A program made the position numbers and the translations under genes. Shown one piece after another: positions 1-8,468 of a stretch of 49,085 bases of DNA. The DNA comes from Bacteroidota bacterium (GTDB lineage Bacteria > Bacteroidota > Bacteroidia > NS11-12g > UBA9320). Each line of letters opens with the position of its first letter. Within the stretch, counting starts at the first letter, position 1. Where the stretch lies: assembly GCA_018700895.1 (NCBI GenBank), contig JABIUV010000014.1, forward strand, positions 1 through 49,085, in the 5' to 3' direction. The notes below the pieces were generated by a model. The model had not been told where the DNA came from and did no database searches. It was given only the letters and a program-made list of their open reading frames with translations.

Positions 1-1716
1 CGTGTAGACTTAGTAACGCCGCTCAAGGCTGGAGACTCTATACAAATAGATATTAAGTGGTGGTATAACATCAATGACCGTATGGAAACAGGAGGCCGAA
101 GTGGTTATGAATATTTTAAAGAGGACGATAACTACTTATATACGATTGCTCAGTTTTTTCCGCGTATGGCAGTGTATAGTGATGTCACCGGATGGCAAAA
201 CAAGCAGTTTTTGGGTAGAGGAGAGTTCACGCTTCCATTTGGAGATTATGATGTTAAACTTACCGTACCTAGAGATATGGTAGTAGGTGCTACAGGTGAA
301 ATACAAAATACAGATGAGGTTCTTACCGCTGCACAATTAGCACGATTAGAACAAGCTAAAACAAGTGACAAGCCGGTACTTATCGTAACGCAGGATGAAG
401 CGACCAAAAATGAGAGTAGCCGAGCTAAAGACAATAAAACGTGGCATTTTAAAGCTAAAAACGTGCGTGACTATGGCTGGTGTGCTAGCCGCAAGTTTAT
501 ATGGGATGCACAAGGGGTGCAGTTTGGAGACAGAACGGTAATGGCGATGTCACTATATCCTAAAGAGGGTAATCCTATGTGGGAGATGTACAGTACCAAA
601 GCCATTGTTTTAACGCTCGAGACTTATTCCAAATTCACATTTGACTACCCGTATCCCGTAGCATATTCTATCAATGGTAAAAGCATTGGTATGGAGTACC
701 CTATGATTTGTTTTAATGGTGGACGTACCGATAAAGATGGAAACTTTAGCGATGCGGTGAAGTACAGAACCATACTTGTTATCATTCACGAAGTGGGACA
801 CAATTATTTTCCTATGATTATCAACTCAGACGAGAGACAATGGACGTGGATGGATGAAGGACTCAATACCTTCTTGCAGTACCAAACAGAAAAAGCGTGG
901 ACTGATGAAAGTGGTAAAGCTTTCCCGAGCAGACGTGGACCAGCACACAAAATAGTGCCGTATATGGCGGGAGATAAGCGATACATATCGCCTATTATGA
1001 GTAACTCAGAGAGTATACATCAGTTTGGGAATAATGCCTACGGAAAGCCGGCTACGGCCCTCAATATATTGAGAGAAACGGTGATGGGACCTGAGCTTTT
1101 TGATTACTCATTTAAGACTTATGCTAATAGATGGAAATTCAAACACCCGAGTCCTGCAGACCTATTCCGCACTATGGAAGACGCCAGTGCAATGGATTTA
1201 GATTGGTTTTGGAGAGGATGGTTTTACACCACAGACCACAGTGACGTGGCTATTACTGGGGTGCAGGAATACCAAGTAGATTTCAATCCACCAGCCGAAG
1301 GTGCCAATAGAAAGAAGGTAGAGAAAATGATTAAGAAGCAAAATAAGGCTGGCACATTTGACCCACTACTGCAGAGTGTAGTGTACGCCAAAGATCCAGC
1401 AGCGGCTTATGAATCTATAAAAGGAAGAGTTACCGATACGCGTAAGGATAAACTAAATGAGGATGCGTACTTCTATCAAGTAGATTTACAGATGATAGGC
1501 GGATTGGTAATGCCCGTTATATTCAAAGTAGAATACGAAGATGGTACCGAGGAAGAAATTCGCCTGCCAGCTGAGATTTGGAAAATGCAAAATGAGCAAC
1601 TTGAGGAAACCGTGAGCAAAGTGCTAATCACTGATAAGCCCGTTGCTAAAATCATACTTGACCCCAATTTAGAAACAGCAGATACTGATACAAGTAACAA
1701 TACTTGGGTGAAGTAA
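1..1716 (+). CDS. M1 family metallopeptidase, 5' end cut off by window edge
   Basis: Zinc aminopeptidase-like protein of the M1 (gluzincin) family. The frame is open from base 1 and holds 571 residues, so the start lies outside the window; the first in-frame ATG at base 82 is internal, because the residues before it continue the N-terminal M1 beta domain. The zinc site is clear: HEVGH encoded at about 787-801, followed after 18 residues by the third ligand Glu in WMDEGL (HEXXH-X18-E). The substrate-anchoring motif upstream reads GMEYP (about 690) instead of the classical GxMEN. After the catalytic domain come a helical segment with RGWFYTTDHSD and a C-terminal beta region with DGTEEEIRLPAE. 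It probably acts in the periplasm or at the cell surface, but the signal peptide region is not in view. The stop overlaps the menA start (TAATG). Family assignment is firm; substrate unknown. Confidence 0.93.
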   Translation, partial: RVDLVTPLKAGDSIQIDIKWWYNINDRMETGGRSGYEYFKEDDNYLYTIAQFFPRMAVYSDVTGWQNKQFLGRGEFTLPFGDYDVKLTVPRDMVVGATGEIQNTDEVLTAAQLARLEQAKTSDKPVLIVTQDEATKNESSRAKDNKTWHFKAKNVRDYGWCASRKFIWDAQGVQFGDRTVMAMSLYPKEGNPMWEMYSTKAIVLTLETYSKFTFDYPYPVAYSINGKSIGMEYPMICFNGGRTDKDGNFSDAVKYRTILVIIHEVGHNYFPMIINSDERQWTWMDEGLNTFLQYQTEKAWTDESGKAFPSRRGPAHKIVPYMAGDKRYISPIMSNSESIHQFGNNAYGKPATALNILRETVMGPELFDYSFKTYANRWKFKHPSPADLFRTMEDASAMDLDWFWRGWFYTTDHSDVAITGVQEYQVDFNPPAEGANRKKVEKMIKKQNKAGTFDPLLQSVVYAKDPAAAYESIKGRVTDTRKDKLNEDAYFYQVDLQMIGGLVMPVIFKVEYEDGTEEEIRLPAEIWKMQNEQLEETVSKVLITDKPVAKIILDPNLETADTDTSNNTWVK

Positions 1717-2585
1717 TGAAACACTGGCTCGCAGCATTTCGGTTAAAAACATTACCCCTAGCCTTAGGGGCTATCATACTGGGAAGTAGCTTGCACGAGC
1801 TTGCCTTTGATTTTTATATCTTTCTTTTCGCGGCACTTACAGCCATTTTTTTACAAGTGCTCAGTAATCTTGCCAATGACTACGGTGATTTTGTGAAGGG
1901 AACTGATAGACATCGCAAAGACCGCCAACTATCGGGCGGTTATATATCTAAAGAAGCTATGCTCGTGGCGATTGTTGTTTTTGTGCTTTTATCCTTAGGG
2001 TCAGGCATATATCTCTTGCACCTCGCGTTTGCAGATGAGTGGGGCTATTGGTTCAAGTTTTTGGGTTTAGGCATTGCCAGTATTATCGCAGCTATTACGT
2101 ATACCGTCGGCAAAAAAGCCTATGGTTACAATGGCTTAGGAGATGTCTTTGTTTTCGTCTTTTTTGGTCTCATAGGTGTTGCAGGCACGGCATTTCTTTT
2201 TGAGCACAGCGTGGAGTCTGCTATGTGGCTGCCGGCTGTGGCCTATGGTTGCATGTGTGTAGGAGTGCTTAATGTAAATAACATACGCGACCTTGATAAA
2301 GATGTACTCACTAATAAAATAACATTAGCATCTAAACTAGGAAGAGACGGAGCTATCGCATATCAGATCACCTTACTCACCTTGGCTTTTGTTGGTTTTG
2401 TGGGTCATCATCTGGCAACGGGTTATTACAGCTTAGCTCCTTTGGCATTGTTCATACTTGGCTACGTGCACATCTCGCGACTACATGAGGCAGAACATGC
2501 GGATGATTATAATGCTCAACTCAAGTTCCTGTCATTGGGTAGTTTGGCGGTGGTTATCCTTTTTCTGATTAAATTGTTTGTATAG
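1716..2585 (+). CDS. menA: 1,4-dihydroxy-2-naphthoate polyprenyltransferase MenA
   Basis: Integral membrane UbiA-superfamily enzyme that attaches the polyprenyl chain to 1,4-dihydroxy-2-naphthoate, the membrane step of menaquinone synthesis. The 289 residues start MKHWLAAFRLKTLPLALGA, typical of MenA. The first Asp-rich motif is NLANDYGDFVKGTDR (about residues 56-70) and the second is NNIRDLDKDVLTNK (about 188-201). About eight or nine hydrophobic helices span the rest. The ATG at 1716 overlaps the preceding stop as TAATG, which supports it over a TTG four codons upstream. menC begins 3 nt after the stop, so both genes of the same pathway are probably co-transcribed and translationally coupled. 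Confidence 0.95.
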   Translation: MKHWLAAFRLKTLPLALGAIILGSSLHELAFDFYIFLFAALTAIFLQVLSNLANDYGDFVKGTDRHRKDRQLSGGYISKEAMLVAIVVFVLLSLGSGIYLLHLAFADEWGYWFKFLGLGIASIIAAITYTVGKKAYGYNGLGDVFVFVFFGLIGVAGTAFLFEHSVESAMWLPAVAYGCMCVGVLNVNNIRDLDKDVLTNKITLASKLGRDGAIAYQITLLTLAFVGFVGHHLATGYYSLAPLALFILGYVHISRLHEAEHADDYNAQLKFLSLGSLAVVILFLIKLFV

Positions 2586-2588
2586 CAG

Positions 2589-3617
2589 ATGTACACCTAC
2601 TCGCTCCGCAAACACGTATTAAAGTTTATTAATCCTGCCAAAACTTCGCGAAATGTTTTCACCGAACGGGCCATTTATCTTATTACACTGGTAGATGTAT
2701 CTGCAGGGAAACAAGGTGTAGGTGAGGCAGCTCCACTATCCTTGCTAAGCATAGATGACGTAAGTGATTATGAAGCTATTCTTCATAATAAACTCCAAGA
2801 ATTTTGCGAAGCAAGAAAATTAGAAGATGTAGATTTAGCCATTTTCCCAAGTGTTCGTTTTGGTATAGAGACGGCATTACGCTCGCTAACAGCAGATGAC
2901 CAGGGCAGAATGTACGATACTCCATTTACCCGAGGGGAAGAACAGATACCCGTAAACGGGCTCGTATGGATGAATGATGCAGAAACCATGTATCAAGAAG
3001 CCATAGCCAAAATAAATGCAGGTTTTAATGTAATTAAGTTCAAAGTTGGAGCTTTAGATTTTGATGATGAATGTCGCCTGCTAGAGAAGATACGTCGCGA
3101 TTACTCAGCTTTTAGAATTACACTACGTGTAGATGCCAATGGTGCTTTTAAACCTGATGAGGCAATGGAGCAATTGTGTGAGTTAAGTAAATTTGAGTTG
3201 CACAGCATAGAGCAACCTATAGCGACCAATCAATGGGATGATATGGCACGATTATGTGCTGAGAGCCCAATAGATATAGCCTTAGACGAGGAACTCATCG
3301 GCGTAAATGTATATAACCAAGGAGCTAAGTTGCTCGATTACATCAAACCACATTATTTGATTCTAAAGCCCAACCTCATTGGAGGAGTATCCATAGCAGA
3401 TAAGTGGATAACACAAGCTAGAAAAGTGGACGTAGACTGGTGGGCTACTTCAGCATTAGAAAGTAACGTGGGGCTCAATGCCATTGCCCAATGGGTAAGT
3501 ACGTATGATGCTACTTTGCACCAAGGATTGGGTACAGGAGGGCTATTTACCAATAATCTGGATACGCGATTACTATTGCAAAAAGGCGTGATGTCATACG
3601 CTGAGCCGAGTAAATAA
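2589..3617 (+). CDS. menC: o-succinylbenzoate synthase MenC (enolase superfamily)
   Basis: Cytosolic dehydratase that converts SHCHC to o-succinylbenzoate in menaquinone synthesis. The 342-residue protein has the enolase-superfamily muconate-cycloisomerase layout: capping domain with GVGEAAPL near residue 45, then a TIM barrel with the catalytic Lys in VIKFKVG, the metal ligands Asp in VDANGAF, Glu in SIEQPI and Asp in ALDEEL, and the second catalytic Lys in LILKPNLIGG. The ATG at 2589 lies 3 nt after the menA stop. A dipeptide epimerase would share these motifs, but the operon with menA and the short N-terminal domain favour MenC. No menE is visible nearby. Confidence 0.92.
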   Translation: MYTYSLRKHVLKFINPAKTSRNVFTERAIYLITLVDVSAGKQGVGEAAPLSLLSIDDVSDYEAILHNKLQEFCEARKLEDVDLAIFPSVRFGIETALRSLTADDQGRMYDTPFTRGEEQIPVNGLVWMNDAETMYQEAIAKINAGFNVIKFKVGALDFDDECRLLEKIRRDYSAFRITLRVDANGAFKPDEAMEQLCELSKFELHSIEQPIATNQWDDMARLCAESPIDIALDEELIGVNVYNQGAKLLDYIKPHYLILKPNLIGGVSIADKWITQARKVDVDWWATSALESNVGLNAIAQWVSTYDATLHQGLGTGGLFTNNLDTRLLLQKGVMSYAEPSK

Positions 3618-3698
3618 AGATGGTTGGTGATTTCGAAAAATTATTGTGTAGATCATTTTTTTTTGTAGAAGAATATGACACTTGTGAGATAAATTGGC

Positions 3699-3706
3699 TA
3701 TCTTTG
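3699..3706 (+). promoter_or_regulatory. -7 promoter box TATCTTTG
   Basis: Exact match to the Bacteroidota -7 element TAnnTTTG. It lies 11 nt before the GTG proposed as start of the next gene and inside the longer TTG-started reading frame, which argues against the upstream start. No convincing -33 TTTG is seen at the usual spacing. Confidence 0.5.
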
Positions 3707-3717
3707 ACGTAACTATC

Positions 3718-4029
3718 GTGAATAAAATAATTTCCATAGCACTTATTCTATTGTTCACCTCAGCGGTAGCAATGGCGGATAATGAGCCTAAACTAGCTCA
3801 GAATTATCCTAATCCTGCTAAGGAAAAAACCTACGTGGAAGTTCAATTTTCATCACTAGAGGCTACACTTGCACTTTCTAATATACTAGGTGAAGTAGTT
3901 TCTATACAGGTTTTAAAGCACTCGGGTACATTTATTTTAGACGTAACCGAAATACCAGAAGGAGTTTACTTTTATACCCTAGAAGCTGACGGTCAGAAAT
4001 TGACTAGAAGGCTCACGGTGAAGAAGTAA
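3718..4029 (+). CDS. Mini-protein: signal peptide plus T9SS type A sorting domain
   Basis: A 103-residue secreted protein made almost only of export signals. From the GTG start the sequence begins MNKIISIALILLFTSAVAMA, a good Sec signal peptide. The remaining about 80 residues match a type A T9SS C-terminal domain: QNYPNPAKEKTYVEV, then LSNILGEVV, DVTEIPEGVYFYTLEADG and the basic end LTRRLTVKK. There is no passenger domain. A TTG at 3694 would add eight residues that lie across the -7 box, so GTG 3718 is preferred. It should cross the inner membrane by Sec and be recognised by the T9SS, whose SprA subunit is also encoded in this window. Function unknown; it could be a remnant of a larger cargo gene, but the clean signal peptide and own promoter box argue for a real small gene. 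Confidence 0.75.
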   Translation: MNKIISIALILLFTSAVAMADNEPKLAQNYPNPAKEKTYVEVQFSSLEATLALSNILGEVVSIQVLKHSGTFILDVTEIPEGVYFYTLEADGQKLTRRLTVKK

Positions 4030-4232
4030 TATCATTCCTTATCATTCCTTAGCATTTCTTGCTGTTTTTGTTAGTACGTTTTTTGTCTGGCTTAAAGTGA
4101 TTTTTCTAAACTCAGACAACGTAGAAAATAAGAGTTATAGCTCCTTTCGTAGAGTTCTGGAGGGTAGTTCTGTTAGATCTGAATCTATTTCTATTTAGTC
4201 CTAGTGTAATTCAGGCTGAAACGCGTGTAATC

Positions 4233-4683
4233 CTAAAACTGCCAGCCATAGGATATCCGTAGTTGAAGTAGATTGGTTCGCAGGTTTGCAGTTTCACTGC
4301 AATCGCCATTTATACACGTATCAAACTCTGCGGGGTATAGTCCAGTAGAAAAGGTAAGTCTTCTACTTTTATAAAATTCTTTACGCATGAGTTTAGTGTA
4401 AGAGGCATCAATATCAAAATCACCCCTACTGTTGTTGGCTATATCTTCTAGCGGTACAGTGCTTAGATTTATATTGTGCACGAATCTTCCTGCAGGATTA
4501 AACTGGTAGGTAGTGATGGCTCTCAGGTTAAGTTCTAAGAAGGATAAATCTCCTCCTGCGTGGGTAGTAGATGTATAAAGCTCTTGCGTCTCATTTTTTT
4601 GATGGTGCAATGGTCATACGAATATGCGAAGTTTGAAAACCGTTCACCTTGGTTTGACCGAAATATGGGATGCCCCATATAGT
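4233..4683 (-). pseudogene. Outer-membrane beta-barrel protein, C-terminal remnant
   Basis: The last 125 residues form an open frame (4233-4610) with the alternating pattern of beta-barrel strands, ending LRISYGWQF with a terminal Phe typical of outer-membrane proteins. Going upstream, an in-frame TGA precedes the frame, but another frame continues the same kind of sequence (WGIPYFGQTKVNGF, about 4600-4680) before it too meets a stop. This indicates a frameshift near 4590-4600 and loss of everything further upstream. No start, signal peptide or family-level motif is left. I interpret it as the decayed tail of an unidentified outer-membrane protein. Confidence 0.6.
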
Positions 4684-4811
4684 TTACAGGCACATCTCGC
4701 TACGCTTGAAATTATTTCAATGACTATGCTAACTTGTTTGGGTTTTTCTCCAAATTTGTTGGTCTATCATATTTTTATGGGAATTGACACTATACCAGCT
4801 GAAACACCTAA

Positions 4812-5836
4812 TTTTTGCTCACCCCATTTGAGTACCACCCCAAGGTAAGAGACCATTTCAAAATCACTCACCAAGACGTGGAGCTGGTTTGCAGGCGAAG
4901 AACTCAAAGAGAAGCAAATAGAAGAACTCAAATCTTTGCTGCTCAAAAACACCTATCGGCTAGACCAAGAAACACACCAAAACCTATATTCTATAGCCGC
5001 GGAAGTGAACAAAATACTAGGGCTAGATGCAGAAGTTACGCTGTACCAAGATTACAATAGTGTACAGCTCAATGCTGGGATATCGTGCATTGGCAAGGAG
5101 GCACATATCGTACTATCAGGCAATCTTATAAATCTACTGAGCGAGGACGAGATGAAAGCCCTTCTAGCTCACGAGCTAAGCCACTACTTGTTTAACAAGC
5201 TAGAAAATGAAGACTTTGAAATCACACAACGTATCATATTGGCTTAGGCCAATGATGCTCGCAGCGAGGACAATTTGATAGAAGCTACTCGTATTTTCCA
5301 ATTGTAATTAGAACTATTTTGTGACGCAGGAGCACTGATGGTATTCCATGACCCGAAAGTGGTGATACAAACCTTGGCAAAACTAAACACGGGCCTTACC
5401 CTTGTGAATGCCGAAAGTTACCTCGCTCAAGCCAATGAAATAATAGGTGCGGATAGTGATGCGACTAGTCGTACCACACACCCAGAGTCTTACATACTGA
5501 GTATTGTCCTACAGCTAAGACACGAAGAAGAACCGGAGTACCTTACCAAACTAAAGGCGATGATATCGGGTGAATTAGATTTAAACAAACTCGATATTTT
5601 TGAGTAGTACACGATGGCAGATTTGACCTGCAAATTGCTGCAACTCATACTCAAGCCCAAGTATGGCCAGCTCAGGAATGCTCAACTTGGCAGCACAATA
5701 TTTCAAAGATTTTTATAGAGATACCGCAGAAGGAAGTCTGAAAGAATTGGGAGAAGAAATAGCCGAGATAGAAGAAGATTTTGGCAACATGCCACGTAGG
5801 CTGTATTCCCAACTTTTCAAACGACCGGTCTATTAG
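4812..5836 (+). pseudogene. Decayed M48-type zinc metallopeptidase gene
   Basis: One peptidase-like protein is spread over several frames. The N-terminal piece TPFEYHPKVRDHFK (about 4818-4859) shifts frame into KTWSWFAGEELKEKQ. That frame carries the zinc motif HELSH in ALLAHELSHYLF (about 5160-5195), typical of M48-like peptidases. It is then interrupted by TAG (5245), TAA (about 5296) and TAG (5605), with clearly continuing protein sequence in the same frame between the stops (for example FCDAGALMVFHDPK). A further frameshift near 5660-5690 leads to the C-terminal piece ending LYSQLFKRPVY at 5836. At least three nonsense mutations and two frameshifts make a working product very unlikely. 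The original would have been about 340 residues, without an obvious signal peptide. Confidence 0.85.
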
Positions 5837-5905
5837 CGAGACATATGCCGTGCTGAGGCACTCACGGGACCGAGGCGAGTAGGCGACGTCAGATTTGCCT
5901 ATCGC

Positions 5906-6916
5906 CTAAGAGCCCTTCTCGCTAAAATAATTGCGTGCTGCTTCCTTACCGTATTGGATTACACGTAGTTTGGTGGCTTGTTTTTGCCGTTTTATTTTGG
6001 GGTTAAAATTGTAGGTGTTGATGTAGATAGTTTGGGCCTTTTGTTGTGTTCCAAGGTGCCTACGGTTCAGATATTCGCTACTTAGCAGGCTAAAAGCCAT
6101 CATATAATCACTGGTATTTTTTATGCGTTTAGGAGCTATATCCATTTGTGAGCTATCAGTTTCTAGTTTGATGCCCAGCGTGTGTATGTTGCTTTTGTAG
6201 TAAGAGTTGGCACCATTATTTGCACTTACTAGCGTATCGAAAACAAAGAAGGGGTAGTTATCCAAAATGCCACCGTCTACCATTACTTTGGTGGTACTGT
6301 CGGCATCTTTTTTGTCTATTATGCTACCGTCTGGTTGCATCCACAGAGCTTCAAAGTAAAGGGGTATGCTGATGCTGATACGCACGGCATCCAGTATTCG
6401 CATTTTAGGATACGTCTCGTGACTAAAAATTTCTATTTTTTGGTCGGTAAGGTTGGCTCCTGTGATGTATAGAAGTTTTACTTTTTTGCATTCTTGCTTG
6501 GCTTGGTACAGTTGCTCAAAGGTCATATCACTCTCAAATCCTTTGGCCTCCATAAGTTTGCCCAAGTCGTGGGCTAGTCTGTCTGACTTGTAGTAACCAT
6601 ACGTTCGTTTTACACGCACCAAACCGCCAAAAAATGGAAATCCCACGTGGTTATATTTACCAAACTTAGTATTGAGGTTGATGTGTCTTATCTCAAGACC
6701 AGAGTAGCCTAGGGAAAACATAAGCCCATTCATGGCACCAGAGCTGGCACCGGCTACTTGCTCTATGTCGACAGATATCCCCATACTATCCAGCACTTCG
6801 AATGCTCCTGCATAAGCCATACCTTTCATTCCTCCGCCTTCTAGCACGAGGTTGGTGTACTGAGCGTTGGATACAAGGCTGATAGCAAGGAGTATTATGG
6901 TGAAATATGATTTCAT
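5906..6916 (-). CDS. Exported patatin-like phospholipase
   Basis: Patatin-family serine lipid acyl hydrolase with a Ser-Asp dyad. The 336-residue protein starts with a Sec signal peptide (MKSYFTIILLAISLVSNA). The oxyanion-hole loop is LEGGGMKGMAYAGA (about 25-38), the nucleophile elbow is GASSGAM (about 56-62), and the catalytic Asp lies in VDGGILDNYP (about 213-222). No C-terminal barrel or sorting domain follows, so it is probably periplasmic. Its ATG overlaps the stop of the preceding small membrane-protein gene by 4 nt, so it appears to be the last gene of the mgtE unit. Substrate cannot be deduced. Confidence 0.9.
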   Translation of the reverse strand: MKSYFTIILLAISLVSNAQYTNLVLEGGGMKGMAYAGAFEVLDSMGISVDIEQVAGASSGAMNGLMFSLGYSGLEIRHINLNTKFGKYNHVGFPFFGGLVRVKRTYGYYKSDRLAHDLGKLMEAKGFESDMTFEQLYQAKQECKKVKLLYITGANLTDQKIEIFSHETYPKMRILDAVRISISIPLYFEALWMQPDGSIIDKKDADSTTKVMVDGGILDNYPFFVFDTLVSANNGANSYYKSNIHTLGIKLETDSSQMDIAPKRIKNTSDYMMAFSLLSSEYLNRRHLGTQQKAQTIYINTYNFNPKIKRQKQATKLRVIQYGKEAARNYFSEKGS

Positions 6917-7116
6917 TTTTTAATTAAACGGAAGATTATGTAAAGAATTGTTGCCAGACCAATGAAGAATGCTGCGTAAGTCAAAAAGTAATTGACTACC
7001 CACAAAGTATCTAAAAATGAGTCTAAAAGATAAGGAGTGCTAATCCCACAATACAGTAAAACTATAAGGCAAACTATTAAGAGCTGGTATCGGGTTTCTA
7101 AAGGTTTTAAACTCAC
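6913..7116 (-). CDS. Small membrane protein with two predicted helices
   Basis: Unrecognised 67-residue protein. It has two hydrophobic stretches (about residues 11-27, LLIVCLIVLLYCGIS, and 42-63, NYFLTYAAFFIGLATILYII) and a basic end FRLIKK, as expected for a two-helix inner-membrane protein. It overlaps mgtE by 4 nt at its start and the patatin gene by 4 nt at its end. Such coupling on both sides makes it a likely real gene although it is short. No function can be assigned. Confidence 0.7.
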   Translation of the reverse strand: MSLKPLETRYQLLIVCLIVLLYCGISTPYLLDSFLDTLWVVNYFLTYAAFFIGLATILYIIFRLIKK

Positions 7117-8468
7117 CCCAAAAACGCATTACCGATCATAAAATAGAGGAAGAGCCCTAAGAGGTCATTGCTCGTGGTTATGAATGGTCCCGTAGCTAAC
7201 GCAGGGTCTATTTTGAGACGGTCGAGAGCGAGAGGCACCACAGTACCAATTACGGCTGCCATGAGTATTACAGAGAGCAGTGCGAGGCCTACGGTCATCA
7301 TAATATCCAAGTGGCTGCCCGACACAAATCCGTAGCCCATCAGCAATCCAGAACAAACCAGTCCGTTTATAAGGGCAATAAGCAGTTCTTTTCCGAGCTT
7401 ACCCCATACATCGCTATTGGTAATGGAGTTATTGGCCAATCCTTGCACCATTAGAGAGCTAGACTGTACTCCTACATTACCGGCCATAGCCATAATGAGC
7501 GGTACGAATAGAGCGAGCTGTAAGTTGCGAGCCAATTCTTCCTCAAAACCACCTATTACTAGCGAACTGGCAATACCGCCTACTAAGCCTACGATAAGCC
7601 AAGGAAGACGTGCACGAGTGTTACTCAATACGGTGTCGGAGGTGTCTTTTCCGCCACTTATACCCGAGAGCATTTGGTAATCTTTCTCTGCCTCATCTTT
7701 TACATAGTCCAGCACATCATCAAAGGTTACACGACCCACTAATCGATTAAACGCATCTATGATAGGAAGGGCCACTAAGTCATATTTCTGCATAGTAGAG
7801 GCTACTTCTTCACCACTAGAGTAGGTGCTTTCGGATATGATATTGCTATCGTATATGTCTTCTACTTTTTGATTCTCGCGAGAGAGTAATATTTTTTTGA
7901 GTGATATCCACCCCAGAAGTTCTTCAAATTCGTCTACGACATAGGCCGTATAGACTTTACTTACATCTTCGGCTTGTATGCGTATCTCGTCGGTGCATTG
8001 TTTTATGGTCCAGCTCTGTTTTACGCGTATCAGCTCTTTGGCCATAAGTGCACCGGCCGTATTTTCTGGGAATTTGAGCAGAGAGGCGATATTTTTGCTG
8101 TGCTCTTTGTCGTTGATGGTCCGCAGTATCTCTTTGCTTTGGGTGGTATCCATCGCATTTAGAATATCAGCGGCATCATCAGAATCTATGTACACAAAAA
8201 AATCGTTGGCTATCTCCTCATTGGAGTATCCAGCAAGAAACTTGAGTTTCACATCGTCGTCTAACTCGGTGAGTACGTCCACCTTCTTCTGAGGCTCGAG
8301 CAGTGAGGCAATATACACTGCTTGGTCAAGGTTAAAATCATCAAAAAGCTCAGCAATATCGGCCGGGTACAACTTTTCTAATACCGGAAGAAGTTCATCC
8401 TGTTCTTGCGCTGTGATGAGCGAAATAAGCTCCTCTACAGACTCTTTATTTATTTCAATGGCTGACAT
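7113..8468 (-). CDS. mgtE: Magnesium transporter MgtE
   Basis: Mg2+ channel/transporter of 451 residues, a normal length for MgtE. The N-terminal helical MgtE_N domain (about 1-125, with LYPADIAELFDDF) is followed by two CBS domains (about 130-255, including AGALMAKELIRV and DLVALPIIDAFNRLVGRVTFDDV). The membrane part (about 285-451) has five hydrophobic helices, with MAGNVGVQSSSLMVQG and the conserved pore segment near GTVVPLALDRLKIDPALATGPF. The CBS and N domains sense cytosolic Mg2+ in this family. The ATG lies inside the 3' end of rsmA (14-nt overlap). No riboswitch is visible upstream, which fits its internal position in the unit. Confidence 0.95.
   Translation of the reverse strand: MSAIEINKESVEELISLITAQEQDELLPVLEKLYPADIAELFDDFNLDQAVYIASLLEPQKKVDVLTELDDDVKLKFLAGYSNEEIANDFFVYIDSDDAADILNAMDTTQSKEILRTINDKEHSKNIASLLKFPENTAGALMAKELIRVKQSWTIKQCTDEIRIQAEDVSKVYTAYVVDEFEELLGWISLKKILLSRENQKVEDIYDSNIISESTYSSGEEVASTMQKYDLVALPIIDAFNRLVGRVTFDDVLDYVKDEAEKDYQMLSGISGGKDTSDTVLSNTRARLPWLIVGLVGGIASSLVIGGFEEELARNLQLALFVPLIMAMAGNVGVQSSSLMVQGLANNSITNSDVWGKLGKELLIALINGLVCSGLLMGYGFVSGSHLDIMMTVGLALLSVILMAAVIGTVVPLALDRLKIDPALATGPFITTSNDLLGLFLYFMIGNAFLG

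Noticed and set aside
4030-4060. Tandem ATCATTCCTT repeat after the mini sorting-domain gene
   Set aside because: Only two partial copies in AT-rich intergenic DNA; too short to mean anything alone.
4624-4848. Plus-strand frame of 74 codons before the peptidase pseudogene
   Set aside because: It is antisense to the outer-membrane protein remnant and gives no recognisable protein.
4812-5836. Stop-codon recoding in the peptidase region
   Set aside because: Both TAG and TAA interrupt it and frameshifts are also present, while TAA, TAG and TGA all end intact genes elsewhere in the window.
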